A stretch of 64,000 nucleotides of DNA from Streptomyces sp. MJM8645 (lineage in GTDB: Bacteria > Actinomycetota > Actinomycetes > Streptomycetales > Streptomycetaceae), in assembly GCF_001625365.1 (NCBI RefSeq), contig NZ_LJJF01000001.1, positions 2,674,501-2,738,500 of the forward strand. The letters run 5' to 3'. The notes under the pieces were generated by a model. That model was given only the letters and a program-made list of their open reading frames with translations. It did no database searches and was not told where the DNA came from. The position numbers and the translations under genes are program-made. This document shows positions 18,462-28,573 of this stretch, in pieces. The stretch's first letter is position 1, and each line of letters begins with the position of its first letter.

Positions 18462-19427
18462 TCACTCGGCGAAGTGGTCCCAGCCGCCGACCCGGTCCCA
18501 GGGCGCGCCGTCCACCGTCACCCGGCCGCTGCGGCTGCCCCGGGGGCGGCCGGTCACCTCGCCCACCACCCGCCAGCGGGCCGGGAGTTGGACCCCGCGC
18601 GGGAAGGTCGCCACGATCGCGTGGTCCTCGCCGCCGGACAGCACCCAGACCAACGGGTCCACCCCGACCGCCTGTCCGATGTCGGCCATCTGCGCCGGGA
18701 CGTCGAAGTCGGCGGCCTTCAGGTCGATGTCCACCGCGCTGGCCCGGGCCACGTGGCCGAGGTCGGCGACCAGTCCGTCGCTCACGTCGATCATCGAGGT
18801 CGCGCCCAACTCGGCGCCGGCCGGGCCCGCGTGGTACGGCGGCTCGGGCCGGCGGTGCGCCTCGACGAAGGCGCGGGGGGAGCGGAAGCCGCGTTGCAGC
18901 ACGGTGAGTCCGGCGGCCGACCAGCCGAGCCAGCCGGTCACCGCGACCACGTCGCCGACCTGCGCACCGGCGCGCGTCACCGGGGCGCGCCCCTGGAGGT
19001 CGCCGAGCGCCGTGATGGCCAGCGTGACGGTGTCGCCGCGCACCACGTCGCCGCCGACCACCGTCGCCCCGGCCACCTGGCACTCGTCGCGCAGCCCGTC
19101 CATCAGCTCGGTGGCCCAGGTGGTGGGCAGGTCGGCGGGGGCGACCAGGCCGAGCAGTATCGCGGTGGGCACCGCTCCCATGGCGGCCACGTCGGCGAGG
19201 TTCTGGGCGGCGGCCTTGCGGCCCACGTCGTAGGCGGTGGACCAGTCCCGGCGGAAGTGCCGGTTCTCGATCAGGACGTCCGTGGTGGCCACCACCCGGC
19301 CGTCCGGGGCCTTCACCACCGCGGCGTCGTCACCGGGGCCGAGGTCGACCGCGTCGGTGAGCGGCACCCGGGCGGTCAGCTCCCTGATGAGACCGAACTC
19401 GCCGAGCTCGCCCACGGTCCCCTGCAT
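18462..19427 (-). CDS. thiL: Thiamine-monophosphate kinase
   Basis: Phosphorylates thiamine monophosphate to the active diphosphate. The start MQGTVGELGEFGLI at 19427 follows an AGAGG-type site; the longer open frame is a shadow. 321 residues, PurM-like fold: DLGPGDDAAVV near 29, TTDVLIENRHFRRDW near 48, KAAAQNLADVAAMGAVP near 69, SMIDVSDGLVADLGHVARAS near 213. It is divergent from the AsnC-type sensor gene. Confidence 0.95.
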   Translation of the reverse strand: MQGTVGELGEFGLIRELTARVPLTDAVDLGPGDDAAVVKAPDGRVVATTDVLIENRHFRRDWSTAYDVGRKAAAQNLADVAAMGAVPTAILLGLVAPADLPTTWATELMDGLRDECQVAGATVVGGDVVRGDTVTLAITALGDLQGRAPVTRAGAQVGDVVAVTGWLGWSAAGLTVLQRGFRSPRAFVEAHRRPEPPYHAGPAGAELGATSMIDVSDGLVADLGHVARASAVDIDLKAADFDVPAQMADIGQAVGVDPLVWVLSGGEDHAIVATFPRGVQLPARWRVVGEVTGRPRGSRSGRVTVDGAPWDRVGGWDHFAE

Positions 19428-19633
19428 CTGCCGTCCTCTCGCATGTCCATACTGAACTCGTCCCCGTCGCGCCCCCGCGCGCAGCGTACGCCCTTCCGGG
19501 GTGTCGGGGTCTCCCCTCCCCGGCCCACCGCGCGGTAGCGTGGTGATCAGACTGCCGGTGAGCCCGTTCCCACCCCGACGACCGTCCGGGCGCTCACGGC
19601 GGCGATCCCCGTAACCGGCCGCCGGAGGTCCCC

Positions 19634-19867
19634 GTGGTACAGGCATACATCCTGATCCAGACCGAGGTCGGCAAGGCCACCGCCGTGGCCCAGTCGATCT
19701 CCGAGATTCCCGGCGTCCTCCAGGCCGAGGACGTCACCGGCCCGTACGACGTCATCGTCCGGGCCGAGGCCGACACCGTGGACGACCTGGGCCGCCTCGT
19801 GGTGGCCAAGATCCAGCAGGTGGAGGGCATCACCCGCACCCTCACCTGTCCGGTGGTGCACCTGTAA
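19634..19867 (+). CDS. Stand-alone Lrp/AsnC ligand-binding (RAM) domain protein
   Basis: 77 residues from a GTG start: MVQAYILIQTEVGKATAVAQ through GVLQAEDVTGPYDVIVRAEA to ITRTLTCPVVHL. This is the regulatory RAM/SAM domain of Lrp/AsnC regulators without the DNA-binding domain. Such single-domain proteins may bind amino acids and pair with full-length regulators. It is conserved next to thiL in streptomycetes, and the partner is unknown. The DUF3515 gene follows by 20 bp. Confidence 0.9.
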   Translation: MVQAYILIQTEVGKATAVAQSISEIPGVLQAEDVTGPYDVIVRAEADTVDDLGRLVVAKIQQVEGITRTLTCPVVHL

Positions 19868-19887
19868 GGCCCGGCTACCATCGGCGG

Positions 19888-20406
19888 GTGGCCAGAGAAC
19901 TCCGAATCCCCCGGGCCCTGACGGTACTGCCGGCGCCCGTCCGCTGGCTGGCCCTGCCGCTCGCCCTGACCTGCACGGTCGTCGTGCTGCTCGGCAGTTG
20001 GGGCTCCGCCGACGAATCGGTGGCGGCCCCCCGGCCGGGCGGCAAGGCGGCCGGGTACTGCCGCGCGCTGGCCGCGGCCCTGCCGCAGGAGCTGCTCGGC
20101 CACGCCCGCAAGAACCCGTCGCCCGCCTCTCCGTACGTGGCCGCGTGGGACACCACACCCCGGACGGTGCTGCGCTGCGGGATCGACCGCCCGGACGAGC
20201 TGAACGGCCCGCACGCCGCGGACATGTCGCCGACGGTCGACGACCTCACGTGGTGGTCGCAGAAGCTGGACGACGGCGGCTACCGCTTCGTCGCGACCAT
20301 GCGTGCGGCATACGTCGAGGTGACCTCCCCGGCCGGCGTCTACGCCAGCCCGCTGGACCCGGCCGCCGCCCTCACCGGCGCGGTGAAGGCCACCATCCCG
20401 GGCTGA
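19888..20406 (+). CDS. DUF3515 family membrane-anchored protein (172 aa)
   Basis: GTG start MARELRIPRALTVL, one N-terminal hydrophobic helix (about residues 20-38, WLALPLALTCTVVVLLGSW), then an extracytoplasmic domain with two Cys (GYCRALA and LRCGIDRP) and the conserved WWSQKL and PLDPAAAL patches typical of DUF3515. The function is unknown. It is probably co-transcribed with the RAM-domain gene. Confidence 0.88.
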   Translation: MARELRIPRALTVLPAPVRWLALPLALTCTVVVLLGSWGSADESVAAPRPGGKAAGYCRALAAALPQELLGHARKNPSPASPYVAAWDTTPRTVLRCGIDRPDELNGPHAADMSPTVDDLTWWSQKLDDGGYRFVATMRAAYVEVTSPAGVYASPLDPAAALTGAVKATIPG

Positions 20407-20423
20407 GCCCGCGAGGGCGCCGA

Positions 20424-20456
20424 GAGGGCGGGCCGGGAGCTTCCCGGCCCGCCCTC
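20424..20456. terminator. Convergent terminator between DUF3515 gene and ddl
   Basis: Perfect 15-bp stem GAGGGCGGGCCGGGA / TCCCGGCCCGCCCTC with a 3-nt loop, placed between the two convergent stops. Confidence 0.85.
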
Positions 20457-20472
20457 CGTCGTCCGCGCGCGG

Positions 20473-21618
20473 CTACCGCAGGCCGGTCGAGCGGCGCAGC
20501 GCCGCCTGGAGCAGCCGGTCGATCAGCTCCGGGTAGGACAGCCCGGTGGCCTCCCACATCTTCGGGTAGGCCGAGATCGGGGTGAAGCCGGGCATGGTGT
20601 TGATCTCGTTGACCATCCAGGTGCCGTCCTCCAGCAGGAAGAAGTCCACCCGGGCCAGGCCCTCGCAGCCGAGCGCGTCGAACGCGGCCACCGCCTGGCG
20701 GCGGATCTCGGCGGTCTGCCCGTCGTCGAGCTTCGCCGGGATCTGCACCTCGGACGAGTCGATGTACTTGGCCTCGAAGTCGTAGAAGTCGAAGCCGTCG
20801 CCGACCAGCACCTCGGCCGGGAGGCTGGCCTTCGGGCCGTCCTCGGTCTCCAGCACGCCGCACTCGATCTCGCGGCCGCTCACGCCGGCCTCGATGATCA
20901 GCTTGGGGTCGTGCCGGCGGGCCTCCTCGATCGCGGCGTCGAGGTCGGTGAGGTCCTTGACCTTGGTGATGCCCATGCTGGAACCGGCCCGGCAGGGCTT
21001 CACGAACAGCGGCAGGCCGAGTTCGGCGGCCCGCTCGCGCACCGCGGCGCGGCCGGCCTCGCTCTCCCAGTCGCGCGGCCGCACGATGGTGTACCGGCCG
21101 ACGCCCAGGCCGTGCGAGGCCAGGATCCGCTTGGTGAACTCCTTGTCCATGCCGACCGCGCTGGAGAGCACGCCGTTGCCGACGTAGGGCACGCCGGACA
21201 GCTCCAGCAGGCCTTGCAGGGTGCCGTCCTCGCCCCAGGGGCCGTGCAGCAGCGGGAACACCACGTCGACCTCGCCGAGGGCCTTGGGGGTGCTGCCCGG
21301 CTCGCTCAGGACGACCTCCCGGTCGCCCGGGGCGATCGGCAGCGCGACCTGCCCGTCCACGGACTCGGCGACGCCCGTGACGTCCGGCATCCGGCCGTCG
21401 GTGATGGCCATCCGGGCGGGCTCGTCGCTGACCAGCGCCCAGCGGCCCTCGGGGGTGATCCCGATCGGGAGCACCTCGTACTTCTCGCGGTCGATCGCCT
21501 TGAGCACGCTGCCGGCGGTGACCACCGAGACGCCGTGCTCGGAGCTGCGTCCGCCGAAGACCAGCGCGACGCGCGGCTTCGCAGCGGACGGGTTCGGGGA
21601 GGACTGTTCGATGCTCAT
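20473..21618 (-). CDS. ddlA: D-alanine--D-alanine ligase
   Basis: ATP-grasp ligase making the D-Ala-D-Ala end of peptidoglycan precursors. 381 residues; KPRVALVFGGRSSEHGVSVV at the start, FPLLHGPWGEDGTLQG near 122, LPLFVKPCRAGSSMGI near 205, YDFEAKYIDSSEVQIPA near 285 with the Tyr that marks D-Ala rather than D-Lac specificity, and metal ligands in RVDFFLLEDG and NEINTMPGFT. Nothing suggests a resistance-type ligase. Confidence 0.96.
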   Translation of the reverse strand: MSIEQSSPNPSAAKPRVALVFGGRSSEHGVSVVTAGSVLKAIDREKYEVLPIGITPEGRWALVSDEPARMAITDGRMPDVTGVAESVDGQVALPIAPGDREVVLSEPGSTPKALGEVDVVFPLLHGPWGEDGTLQGLLELSGVPYVGNGVLSSAVGMDKEFTKRILASHGLGVGRYTIVRPRDWESEAGRAAVRERAAELGLPLFVKPCRAGSSMGITKVKDLTDLDAAIEEARRHDPKLIIEAGVSGREIECGVLETEDGPKASLPAEVLVGDGFDFYDFEAKYIDSSEVQIPAKLDDGQTAEIRRQAVAAFDALGCEGLARVDFFLLEDGTWMVNEINTMPGFTPISAYPKMWEATGLSYPELIDRLLQAALRRSTGLR

Positions 21619-21699
21619 ATCGGGTTTGAGACTACCGTGCGAAGGGTTTCCGGGGCGTCAGCCGCCCCCGGCCACCGCCCCGGACCACCGCCGCGCCGC

Positions 21700-22701
21700 T
21701 CAGCGCCGCTCGGCCTTCGCCGAACGGGACATCAGGGCCTGCAGCGCCTCCTGGGTGGGCCGCCCGTTGTGCACGACGTCCACCACCGCCTCGACGATCG
21801 GCATGTCGACGCCGTTGCGCCGGGCCAGGTCGAGCACCGACTCGCAGGACTTGACGCCCTCCGCGGTCTGCCGGGTCGCCGCGATGGTCTCCGCGAGCGA
21901 CATGCCCCGGCCCAGGTTCATGCCGAAGGTGTTGTTGCGCGACAGCGGCGAGGAGCAGGTGGCGACCAGGTCGCCCATCCCGGCGAGCCCGGCGAAGGTG
22001 TGCGGGTCGGCGCCGAGCACCTCGCCGAGCCGGGTGGTCTCGGCCAGCCCGCGGGTGATCAGCGTCGCCTTGGTGTTGTCGCCGAGCCCCATGCCGGCCG
22101 CCATGCCGACCGCCAGGCCGATCACGTTCTTGACCGCGCCGCCGAGCTCGCAGCCCAGCACGTCGGTGTTGGTGTACGGGCGGAAGTACGGCGTGTGGCA
22201 GGCCGCCTGGAGCCGCTTGGCGACCGCCTCGTCCGCACAGGCGACGACGCTGGCGGCGGGCTGCCGGTTGGCGATCTCCCGGGCCAGGTTGGGCCCGCTG
22301 ACCACTGCGACGCGCTCCGGGCCGACCTTGGTGACCTCGTCGATCACCTCGCTCATCCGCTTGGCGGTGCCGAGTTCGATGCCCTTCATCAGGCTCACCA
22401 GCACGGTCTGCGGCTCGATCAGCGGCGTCCAGGCGGCCAGGTTGTCGCGCAGCGTCTGCGAGGGCACCACCAGGACGGCGAAGTCGGCGCCGGCCAGCGC
22501 CTCGGCGGCGTCGGTGGTGGCCCGGACGGAGCCCGGCAGCGGCACGCCCGGCAGGTAGTCCGGGTTCTCGTGCGTGGTGTTGATGGCGTCGACGAGTTCC
22601 TGGCGGCGGGCCCACAGGACGACGTCACTGCCCGCGTCGGCCAGCACCATCGCGAAGGCGGTGCCCCACGAGCCCGTCCCCATCACTGCGCAGCGGGTCA
22701 C
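21700..22701 (-). CDS. gpsA: Glycerol-3-phosphate dehydrogenase [NAD(P)+]
   Basis: Reduces dihydroxyacetone phosphate to sn-glycerol 3-phosphate for phospholipids. 333 residues from GTG at 22701, which overlaps the plsC stop by 4 bp (GTGA). Rossmann motif [17 protein letters not shown] at the start, [16 protein letters not shown] near 113, catalytic-Lys region [18 protein letters not shown] near 190, and [17 protein letters not shown] near 210. The plsC-gpsA coupling links substrate supply with the acyltransferase step. Confidence 0.96.
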   Translation of the reverse strand: MTRCAVMGTGSWGTAFAMVLADAGSDVVLWARRQELVDAINTTHENPDYLPGVPLPGSVRATTDAAEALAGADFAVLVVPSQTLRDNLAAWTPLIEPQTVLVSLMKGIELGTAKRMSEVIDEVTKVGPERVAVVSGPNLAREIANRQPAASVVACADEAVAKRLQAACHTPYFRPYTNTDVLGCELGGAVKNVIGLAVGMAAGMGLGDNTKATLITRGLAETTRLGEVLGADPHTFAGLAGMGDLVATCSSPLSRNNTFGMNLGRGMSLAETIAATRQTAEGVKSCESVLDLARRNGVDMPIVEAVVDVVHNGRPTQEALQALMSRSAKAERR

Positions 22702-23522
22702 CGGCCGCCCTCCTCGTCGTCGTTTCCGCCCTTGGCGCGCCGGCGTTCGGCGGCGGCCGCGGCGGCGCGGTTCCGGGCGGCCTTGCGCATGTCGTAGCGC
22801 TCGGCCGGCGGCTCCTCGCCGCGGACGTCGGCCAGCACGGCGGTGATCGCCGTCATGATGTCCTCGGTGGCGTCGCCCAGCACCTGGGCGGTGAGCTCCT
22901 GGCCCCGGTACTTGCTCAGGTCCACCGCAGGTCCCGCCGCCACGGTGACCCGGTGGCGCGGGAAGAGGTTGAACTTGCCCTTCCCGAAGCCCGGCCGGCC
23001 GTACGGCGGGATGATCTCGTGCGCTCCCCAGTGCGCGACCGGGATGACCGGCGCGCCGGTCATCAGCGCGACCCGGGCGACGCCGCTCTTGCCGGTCATC
23101 GGCCACAGGTCCGGGTCCCGGGTGAGCGTGCCCTCCGGGTAGAACTGCACGCACTGGCCGCCGTTGACGGCGTCGATAGCGGCCCGGAAAGCCTGCGCGG
23201 CATCGGTGGACTCGCGGAACACCGGAATCTGGCCGGTCTTGCGCAGCATGAATCCGATGAAGGGAATCGAGAACAGCGAGGACTTGCCGAGAATGCGCGG
23301 CGGACGGCCGCTGTTGTACTGCCAGTGCGCGTAGATCACCGGGTCGATGATCGAATTGTGGTTCACCGCGGCGATGAAGCCGCCTTCCTTCGGAAGGTGC
23401 TCCCAGCCCCGCCAGTCGGGCTTCACCAGCGCGGTCGTCACCGGCTTCACCAGCACGGCCGCGAAGCGGTACCAGATGCCGTAGTCGGCGTTGCCGAACT
23501 TGGCGTACGAGCGGCGGGCCAC
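22698..23522 (-). CDS. plsC: 1-acyl-sn-glycerol-3-phosphate acyltransferase (PlsC family)
   Basis: Membrane-associated acyltransferase of phosphatidic acid synthesis. 274 residues, GTG start. The HX4D motif appears as [11 protein letters not shown] near 53, GQIPVFRES near 96, and [17 protein letters not shown] near 126 (FPEGTRS-like). The C-terminus is Arg/Lys/Ala-rich ([20 protein letters not shown]). It is translationally coupled to gpsA. Confidence 0.93.
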   Translation of the reverse strand: MARRSYAKFGNADYGIWYRFAAVLVKPVTTALVKPDWRGWEHLPKEGGFIAAVNHNSIIDPVIYAHWQYNSGRPPRILGKSSLFSIPFIGFMLRKTGQIPVFRESTDAAQAFRAAIDAVNGGQCVQFYPEGTLTRDPDLWPMTGKSGVARVALMTGAPVIPVAHWGAHEIIPPYGRPGFGKGKFNLFPRHRVTVAAGPAVDLSKYRGQELTAQVLGDATEDIMTAITAVLADVRGEEPPAERYDMRKAARNRAAAAAAERRRAKGGNDDEEGGR

Positions 23523-23745
23523 CCCAGGTCCTCCTCATCCGAAGCGGCACGTGGGGTGCCGCGGTCATAACCTCCCGGTGCCGCGCACCGGTACGGGACC
23601 GGTGCCCGGATCACGGGTGCGGAACAGTCTCGCCCGGCTGCTCACCGGCTGTCGAGCGACCGCACCAACCCGCCCGGCAGGCGTGATCAAACGCACGTCC
23701 GCACAGATCGGACGGCCTGGCGAGGGCTCCGGGACCGGCGTCACA

Positions 23746-24438
23746 ATGACGCCGATGACCCAGGACACCGTACGCCCCAACGGGCCCGTCGCGCCCCCCG
23801 CACCCACCACCGACTGGTCGCTGGTGCTGCCGCTCAAGCCGCTCGCCCTCGCGAAGAGCCGACTGGCCCCGTACGCCGGGCCGCACCGGGCGGACCTCGC
23901 GCTGTCCTTCGCGCTCGACACCGCCACCGCCGCACTGGCCACCCCGGGCGTCGCCCGGGTCCTGGTGGTCACCCGGGACGCGGCGGCCGGCGCCCGGCTG
24001 GCGGCGCTGGGCGCGGTGGTGGTCGCCGACGAACCCGGCGAGGGCCTCAACGAGGCGCTGGTGCACGGCGCGGCGGCCGCCCTGGCACTCGCCCCGCGCT
24101 CGCCGCTGGCCGCCCTCTCGGCGGACCTGCCGGCCCTGCGCCCGGTCGAACTGGCCCGGGTGCTGGGCGCGGTGCCACCGGACGGCCGGGCCTTCCTGCC
24201 GGACTCCCCCGGCCTCGGCACCACGCTGCTCGCCTGCACCCCCGGCCGCCCGCTCTCCCCCGCCTTCGGGGACGGCTCACGGGCCCGGCACGCGGCCGGC
24301 GGAGCACTCGAACTGCGCCTGGCGGACGTGGAGTCGGTGCGCCGGGACGTCGACACCGGCGCGGACCTCGGCGAGGCCGCGGTGCTCGGCCTCGGCCCGT
24401 ACACCAGCAGTCTGTTCGCCCGGCTGGCACGGGCCTGA
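23746..24438 (+). CDS. cofC: 2-phospho-L-lactate/phosphoenolpyruvate guanylyltransferase (F420 synthesis)
   Basis: Nucleotidyltransferase that activates the phospho-acid for F420 assembly; actinobacterial enzymes (FbiD) use phosphoenolpyruvate. A start at ATG 23746 is chosen, with an in-frame ATG nine bases later as alternative. 230 residues: WSLVLPLKPLALAKSRLAPY near 25, the CofC signature with KxxxxAKSRL, VADEPGEGLNEALVHGA near 95, ALSADLPALRPVEL near 125 and FLPDSPGLGTTLL near 155. It is divergent from plsC. Confidence 0.93.
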   Translation: MTPMTQDTVRPNGPVAPPAPTTDWSLVLPLKPLALAKSRLAPYAGPHRADLALSFALDTATAALATPGVARVLVVTRDAAAGARLAALGAVVVADEPGEGLNEALVHGAAAALALAPRSPLAALSADLPALRPVELARVLGAVPPDGRAFLPDSPGLGTTLLACTPGRPLSPAFGDGSRARHAAGGALELRLADVESVRRDVDTGADLGEAAVLGLGPYTSSLFARLARA

Positions 24439-24494
24439 CCGGCGTCCCGCGGGACGCCGCCCGGCCGGTCGGGGCCGCTCGCTATGCTGCTGCC

Positions 24495-24716
24495 ATGCAG
24501 GCCACCGCGTTCACCTTCGACCCCGCCACCCGGGCCGGCTCCGTGCTGCTCGACGACGGGACCCCGGTGCCGTTCGACGCGGCCGCCTTCGACGCCGGCG
24601 GTCTGCGGCTGCTGCGGCCGGGCCAGCGGGTGCGGATCCGCACCGAGGGCGCCGGCGAGGCCCGCCGGGTGGTCTTCGTGACGCTGCAGACCTTCCCCGA
24701 CCCCGCCGCGGGCTGA
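24495..24716 (+). CDS. Small beta-rich protein resembling a cold-shock/OB fold (73 aa)
   Basis: MQATAFTFDPATRAGSVLLD continues to LRPGQRVRIRTEG and RRVVFVTLQTFPD. The order of strands (G-S-V-L-L-D-D-G, then G-Q-R-V) recalls cold-shock proteins, but the RNP motifs KGFGF and VFVH are missing, so nucleic acid binding is doubtful. It is 56 bp after cofC and may be co-transcribed. Related streptomycete proteins are annotated only as hypothetical. Confidence 0.75.
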   Translation: MQATAFTFDPATRAGSVLLDDGTPVPFDAAAFDAGGLRLLRPGQRVRIRTEGAGEARRVVFVTLQTFPDPAAG

Positions 24717-24835
24717 CCGCCCTCCGCTGGCCGTCCCCCCGCTGCTCCTCCCCCGCCGTCCGGCACGTCCGCCTTCGCGTTCCGTGCCTGGTCACCGTCG
24801 GTCGGAGAATCCTGACTAAGCGCCCGGAAATCGAA

Positions 24836-24889
24836 AGAGCCGCGGCGACCCGGTCTCCGTAATTCACGGAGGGGGGGTGCCGCGGCTCT
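24836..24889 (-). terminator. Terminator of hupS
   Basis: Outer stem AGAGCCGCGGC / GCCGCGGCTCT encloses a second hairpin CTCCGT-aattc-ACGGAG, 35 bp after the hupS stop on the minus strand. Confidence 0.75.
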
Positions 24890-24923
24890 CTGCCGAAGGC
24901 CGTCCGAGGACCGCTGCGCGGGA

Positions 24924-25640
24924 CTACTTGGCAGAGGTCTTGCGCGCGGTGGTCTTGCGGGTGGCGGTCTTCTTCGCCGGAGCCGTCTTCTTGGCCGTCG
25001 CGGTCGCCTTCTTGGCGGTCGCGGTGGTCTTCTTGGCGGCGGCGGTGGTGGTCGCCTTCTTGGCGGCGGCGGCCGTCTTCTTGGTCGCGGTCGCGGTGGT
25101 CTTCTTCGCGGCGGCGGTGGTGGTCGCCTTCTTGGCGGCGGCGGCCGTCTTCTTGGTCGCGGTCGCGGTGGTCTTCTTGGCCGCGGCCGTGGTGGTCGCC
25201 TTCTTGGCGGCGGCCTTCTTGGCCGGAGCAGCGGCGGCGGCGGCCGTGGCGGCACGCTTGGTCGCGGCGCGCTTGGCGGCCGGGGTGGCGGCGACGCCGC
25301 TCTTGCCCGGGGTGAGGGAGCCCTTGGGGGCCTTCTTCACCGAGGGGCCTTCCTTCGGCAGCTTCTTGCTGCCGCTGACCAGGTCCTTGAAGCCCTGGCC
25401 GGGACGGAAGCGGGGCACCGAGGTCTTCTTGACCTTGACCTTCTCGCCGGTCTGCGGGTTGCGGGCGAAGCGCGCGGAGCGCTCCACCTTCTCGAAGGTG
25501 CCGAAACCAGTGACCGAAACCCGGTCACCGGCCACAACGGCACGGACCATGGTGTCGAGCACTGCGTCGACGGCCTCTGCGGCAGCCTTGCGACCGCCCA
25601 GCTGCTCGGCCACCGCTTCGACAAGCTGAGCCTTGTTCAC
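24924..25640 (-). CDS. hupS: HU-family nucleoid protein with histone H1-like tail (HupS type)
   Basis: GTG start. Residues 1-92 are a full HU domain: MNKAQLVEAVAEQLGGRKAA, GFGTFEKVERSARFARNPQT, and the DNA-binding arm with VPRFRPGQGFKDLV. Residues about 120-238 are Lys/Ala/Thr repeats ending RKTTARKTSAK, like eukaryotic H1. In Streptomyces this protein compacts DNA in spores and affects dormancy (family knowledge). The tail is coded by 72-bp tandem repeats. A good promoter lies upstream. Confidence 0.96.
   Translation of the reverse strand: MNKAQLVEAVAEQLGGRKAAAEAVDAVLDTMVRAVVAGDRVSVTGFGTFEKVERSARFARNPQTGEKVKVKKTSVPRFRPGQGFKDLVSGSKKLPKEGPSVKKAPKGSLTPGKSGVAATPAAKRAATKRAATAAAAAAPAKKAAAKKATTTAAAKKTTATATKKTAAAAKKATTTAAAKKTTATATKKTAAAAKKATTTAAAKKTTATAKKATATAKKTAPAKKTATRKTTARKTSAK
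25021..25215 (-). repeat. 72-bp tandem repeats coding the HupS tail
   Basis: The same 14-mer starts at 25021, 25093 and 25165, giving about 2.7 units of 72 bp (24 residues, with cores like KKATTTAAAKKTTATATKKT). The units are nearly identical, suggesting recent slippage or unequal exchange. Confidence 0.9.
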
Positions 25641-25690
25641 GTCTTCCCCTTCGGAAACGGGCGCCGGATGATTCCATCCGTTCTTTTCGC

Positions 25691-25719
25691 ACGTTAGGTA
25701 TGTATCTGCGGACTTTCAA
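25691..25719 (-). promoter_or_regulatory. Candidate hupS promoter
   Basis: On the minus strand TTGAAA, a 17-bp spacer and TAACGT; transcription would start near 25684, about 45 nt before the GTG. The AAGGGGAA ribosome site lies 3-10 bases before the start. Confidence 0.6.
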
Positions 25720-25773
25720 TTACCAAACGCGCGAATCACCCTAGTGTCGCAATGGATTTGCGCGTCGGCGACC

Positions 25774-26121
25774 TCAGGCGACGGGCGGGCGCCCCTCGTC
25801 GAGGTCATGTACAAAGCGACTCAACCGCCTTGCCGCCTCCGGAAGATCGCGCTTGGCGGTCTCGGTGACGATGAGGAGTTGACGGGAGAGAGCGGTCTTT
25901 GCATCGGCAGACACGTTCAGCGCATGCACGCGGGCGTGAGCTTGCTTCAACCGCTCGGCCACAAGCGCGTAGAGCGCTGCGACTTCCTGGTCGTCCGGCC
26001 CCTCAGCTGGTGCGGAGGCGACGTCCGGCCGATCGTCAATTCGGCGTTCGGATCCCCGGCCCACGGACTCCGGAGCCGCGGGTTCGCCGCCCGCGTACGG
26101 AGGTTCATGGTGCCGGTGCAT
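25774..26121 (-). CDS. Conserved small acidic/helical protein (115 aa), function unknown
   Basis: Start MHRHHEPPYAGGEPAAPESV at 26121. The first 45 residues are Pro/Glu/Asp-rich and disordered in appearance; residues 45-110 are helical (YALVAERLKQAHARVHALNV then RQLLIVTETAKRDLPEAARR). The open frame extends further upstream into leuD but without a plausible start. It lies between hupS and leuD, possibly on the leuCD transcript, though a hairpin separates them. No named function. Confidence 0.75.
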   Translation of the reverse strand: MHRHHEPPYAGGEPAAPESVGRGSERRIDDRPDVASAPAEGPDDQEVAALYALVAERLKQAHARVHALNVSADAKTALSRQLLIVTETAKRDLPEAARRLSRFVHDLDEGRPPVA

Positions 26122-26231
26122 GTACTGATTGTGCCATCTACCCGCAGTTGTACTTGCGCGGGGCCCTCTCCGGCAAAGCCAAATGGGCAATCCGGGGTGG
26201 GCCGCGGCGCTAACTCGTGCTCCGGAACGGC

Positions 26232-26268
26232 GGATGGCCCGCCCCCCCGAAGGGGAGGCGGGCCATCC
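26232..26268 (-). terminator. Terminator after leuD
   Basis: Stem GGATGGCCCGCC / GGCGGGCCATCC with a 13-nt loop, 35 bp past the leuD stop on the minus strand. Confidence 0.75.
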
Positions 26269-26302
26269 GGTGGATCGCCAGAATGCTTGTTCTGAGGGGA
26301 TC

Positions 26303-26899
26303 TCAGGCAACCGGCAGAGTACGGGGCTTGAAGGCCGGACGGGTCGCTTCGAAGGTCGCGATGTCGGCCTCGTTCCGCAGGGTGATGCTGATGTCGTCCA
26401 GCCCGTTGAGCAGCCGCCACCGGACGTTGTCGTCCAGTTCGAAAGACGCGGTGACGCCCTCGGCCCGGACTTCGCGGGCTTCCAGATCAACGGTGATCTC
26501 GGCCGAAGGGTTACTCTCGGTGAGCGCCCAGAGCCGTTCCACGGTCTCTTGCGGCAGGACGACCGTCAGCAGTCCGTTCTTCAGGGAATTCCCACGGAAG
26601 ATGTCCGCGAAGCGCGACGAGATGACCGCGTGGAAGCCGTAGTTCTGCAGCGCCCAGACGGCGTGCTCGCGGGAGGAGCCGGTGCCGAACTCCGGGCCGG
26701 CCACCAGGACCGTGGCGCCCTGTCGCTCGGGCCGGTTGAGGATGAACGACTCGTCCTTGCGCCAGGCCTCGAAAAGGCCGCCCTCGAAACCGGAACGGGT
26801 GACCTTCTTGAGCCAGTGGGCCGGGATGATCTGGTCGGTGTCCACGTTCGAGCGCCGCAGCGGAACGGCCCGGCCGGTGTGGGTGGTGAACTTCTCCAT
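26303..26899 (-). CDS. leuD: 3-isopropylmalate dehydratase, small subunit
   Basis: Swivel-domain subunit of the enzyme converting 2- to 3-isopropylmalate. 198 residues starting [33 protein letters not shown] near 18 and [20 protein letters not shown] near 68, the substrate-binding loop. Starts 5 bp after the leuC stop, so the two are translationally linked. A very long open frame that continues upstream is a high-GC artefact. Confidence 0.97.
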   Translation of the reverse strand: MEKFTTHTGRAVPLRRSNVDTDQIIPAHWLKKVTRSGFEGGLFEAWRKDESFILNRPERQGATVLVAGPEFGTGSSREHAVWALQNYGFHAVISSRFADIFRGNSLKNGLLTVVLPQETVERLWALTESNPSAEITVDLEAREVRAEGVTASFELDDNVRWRLLNGLDDISITLRNEADIATFEATRPAFKPRTLPVA

Positions 26900-26904
26900 G
26901 GTTC

Positions 26905-28341
<1,437 letters not shown>

Positions 28342-28477
28342 CGGATTCCCTCCAGCCGGCCGCGTTGCCGGCCTTCTCGTGTCGTCGAGGTCGGAGCTCC
28401 CGCCGCCCTGTGGCGGGCGCGTTCTCGCGACCTGCACGCCGGATCGCTGTCCACGATGCGGACACTCTGGCGAGGTC

Positions 28478-28567
28478 GCATCCTGGATGCCTCCCGGGCT
28501 GCTGCATCCAGAGTGGCGCTTTTCCCGGAAGATTGAACTTGCGTCTCGCGGAATGAGACTGCAGTCT
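28478..28567. promoter_or_regulatory. Operator-like inverted repeats between leuC and ndgR
   Basis: Four elements are visible: GCATCCtGGATGC (28478-28490, 13-bp palindrome), the half-site GCATCCAG (28504-28511), GTCTC-N7-GAGAC (28543-28559) and the 12-bp palindrome AGACTGCAGTCT (28556-28567), which ends 6 bp before the ndgR ATG. NdgR of S. coelicolor is known to bind the leuC promoter. Which of these is its site is not decided here. Confidence 0.55.
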
Positions 28568-28573
28568 TAGGGC

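Noticed and set aside
20473..21618. Possibility that the ligase is a vancomycin-resistance D-Ala-D-Lac enzyme
   Set aside because: The Tyr-containing AKYIDSSEV loop is that of D-Ala-D-Ala ligases, and no vanH/vanX genes are nearby.
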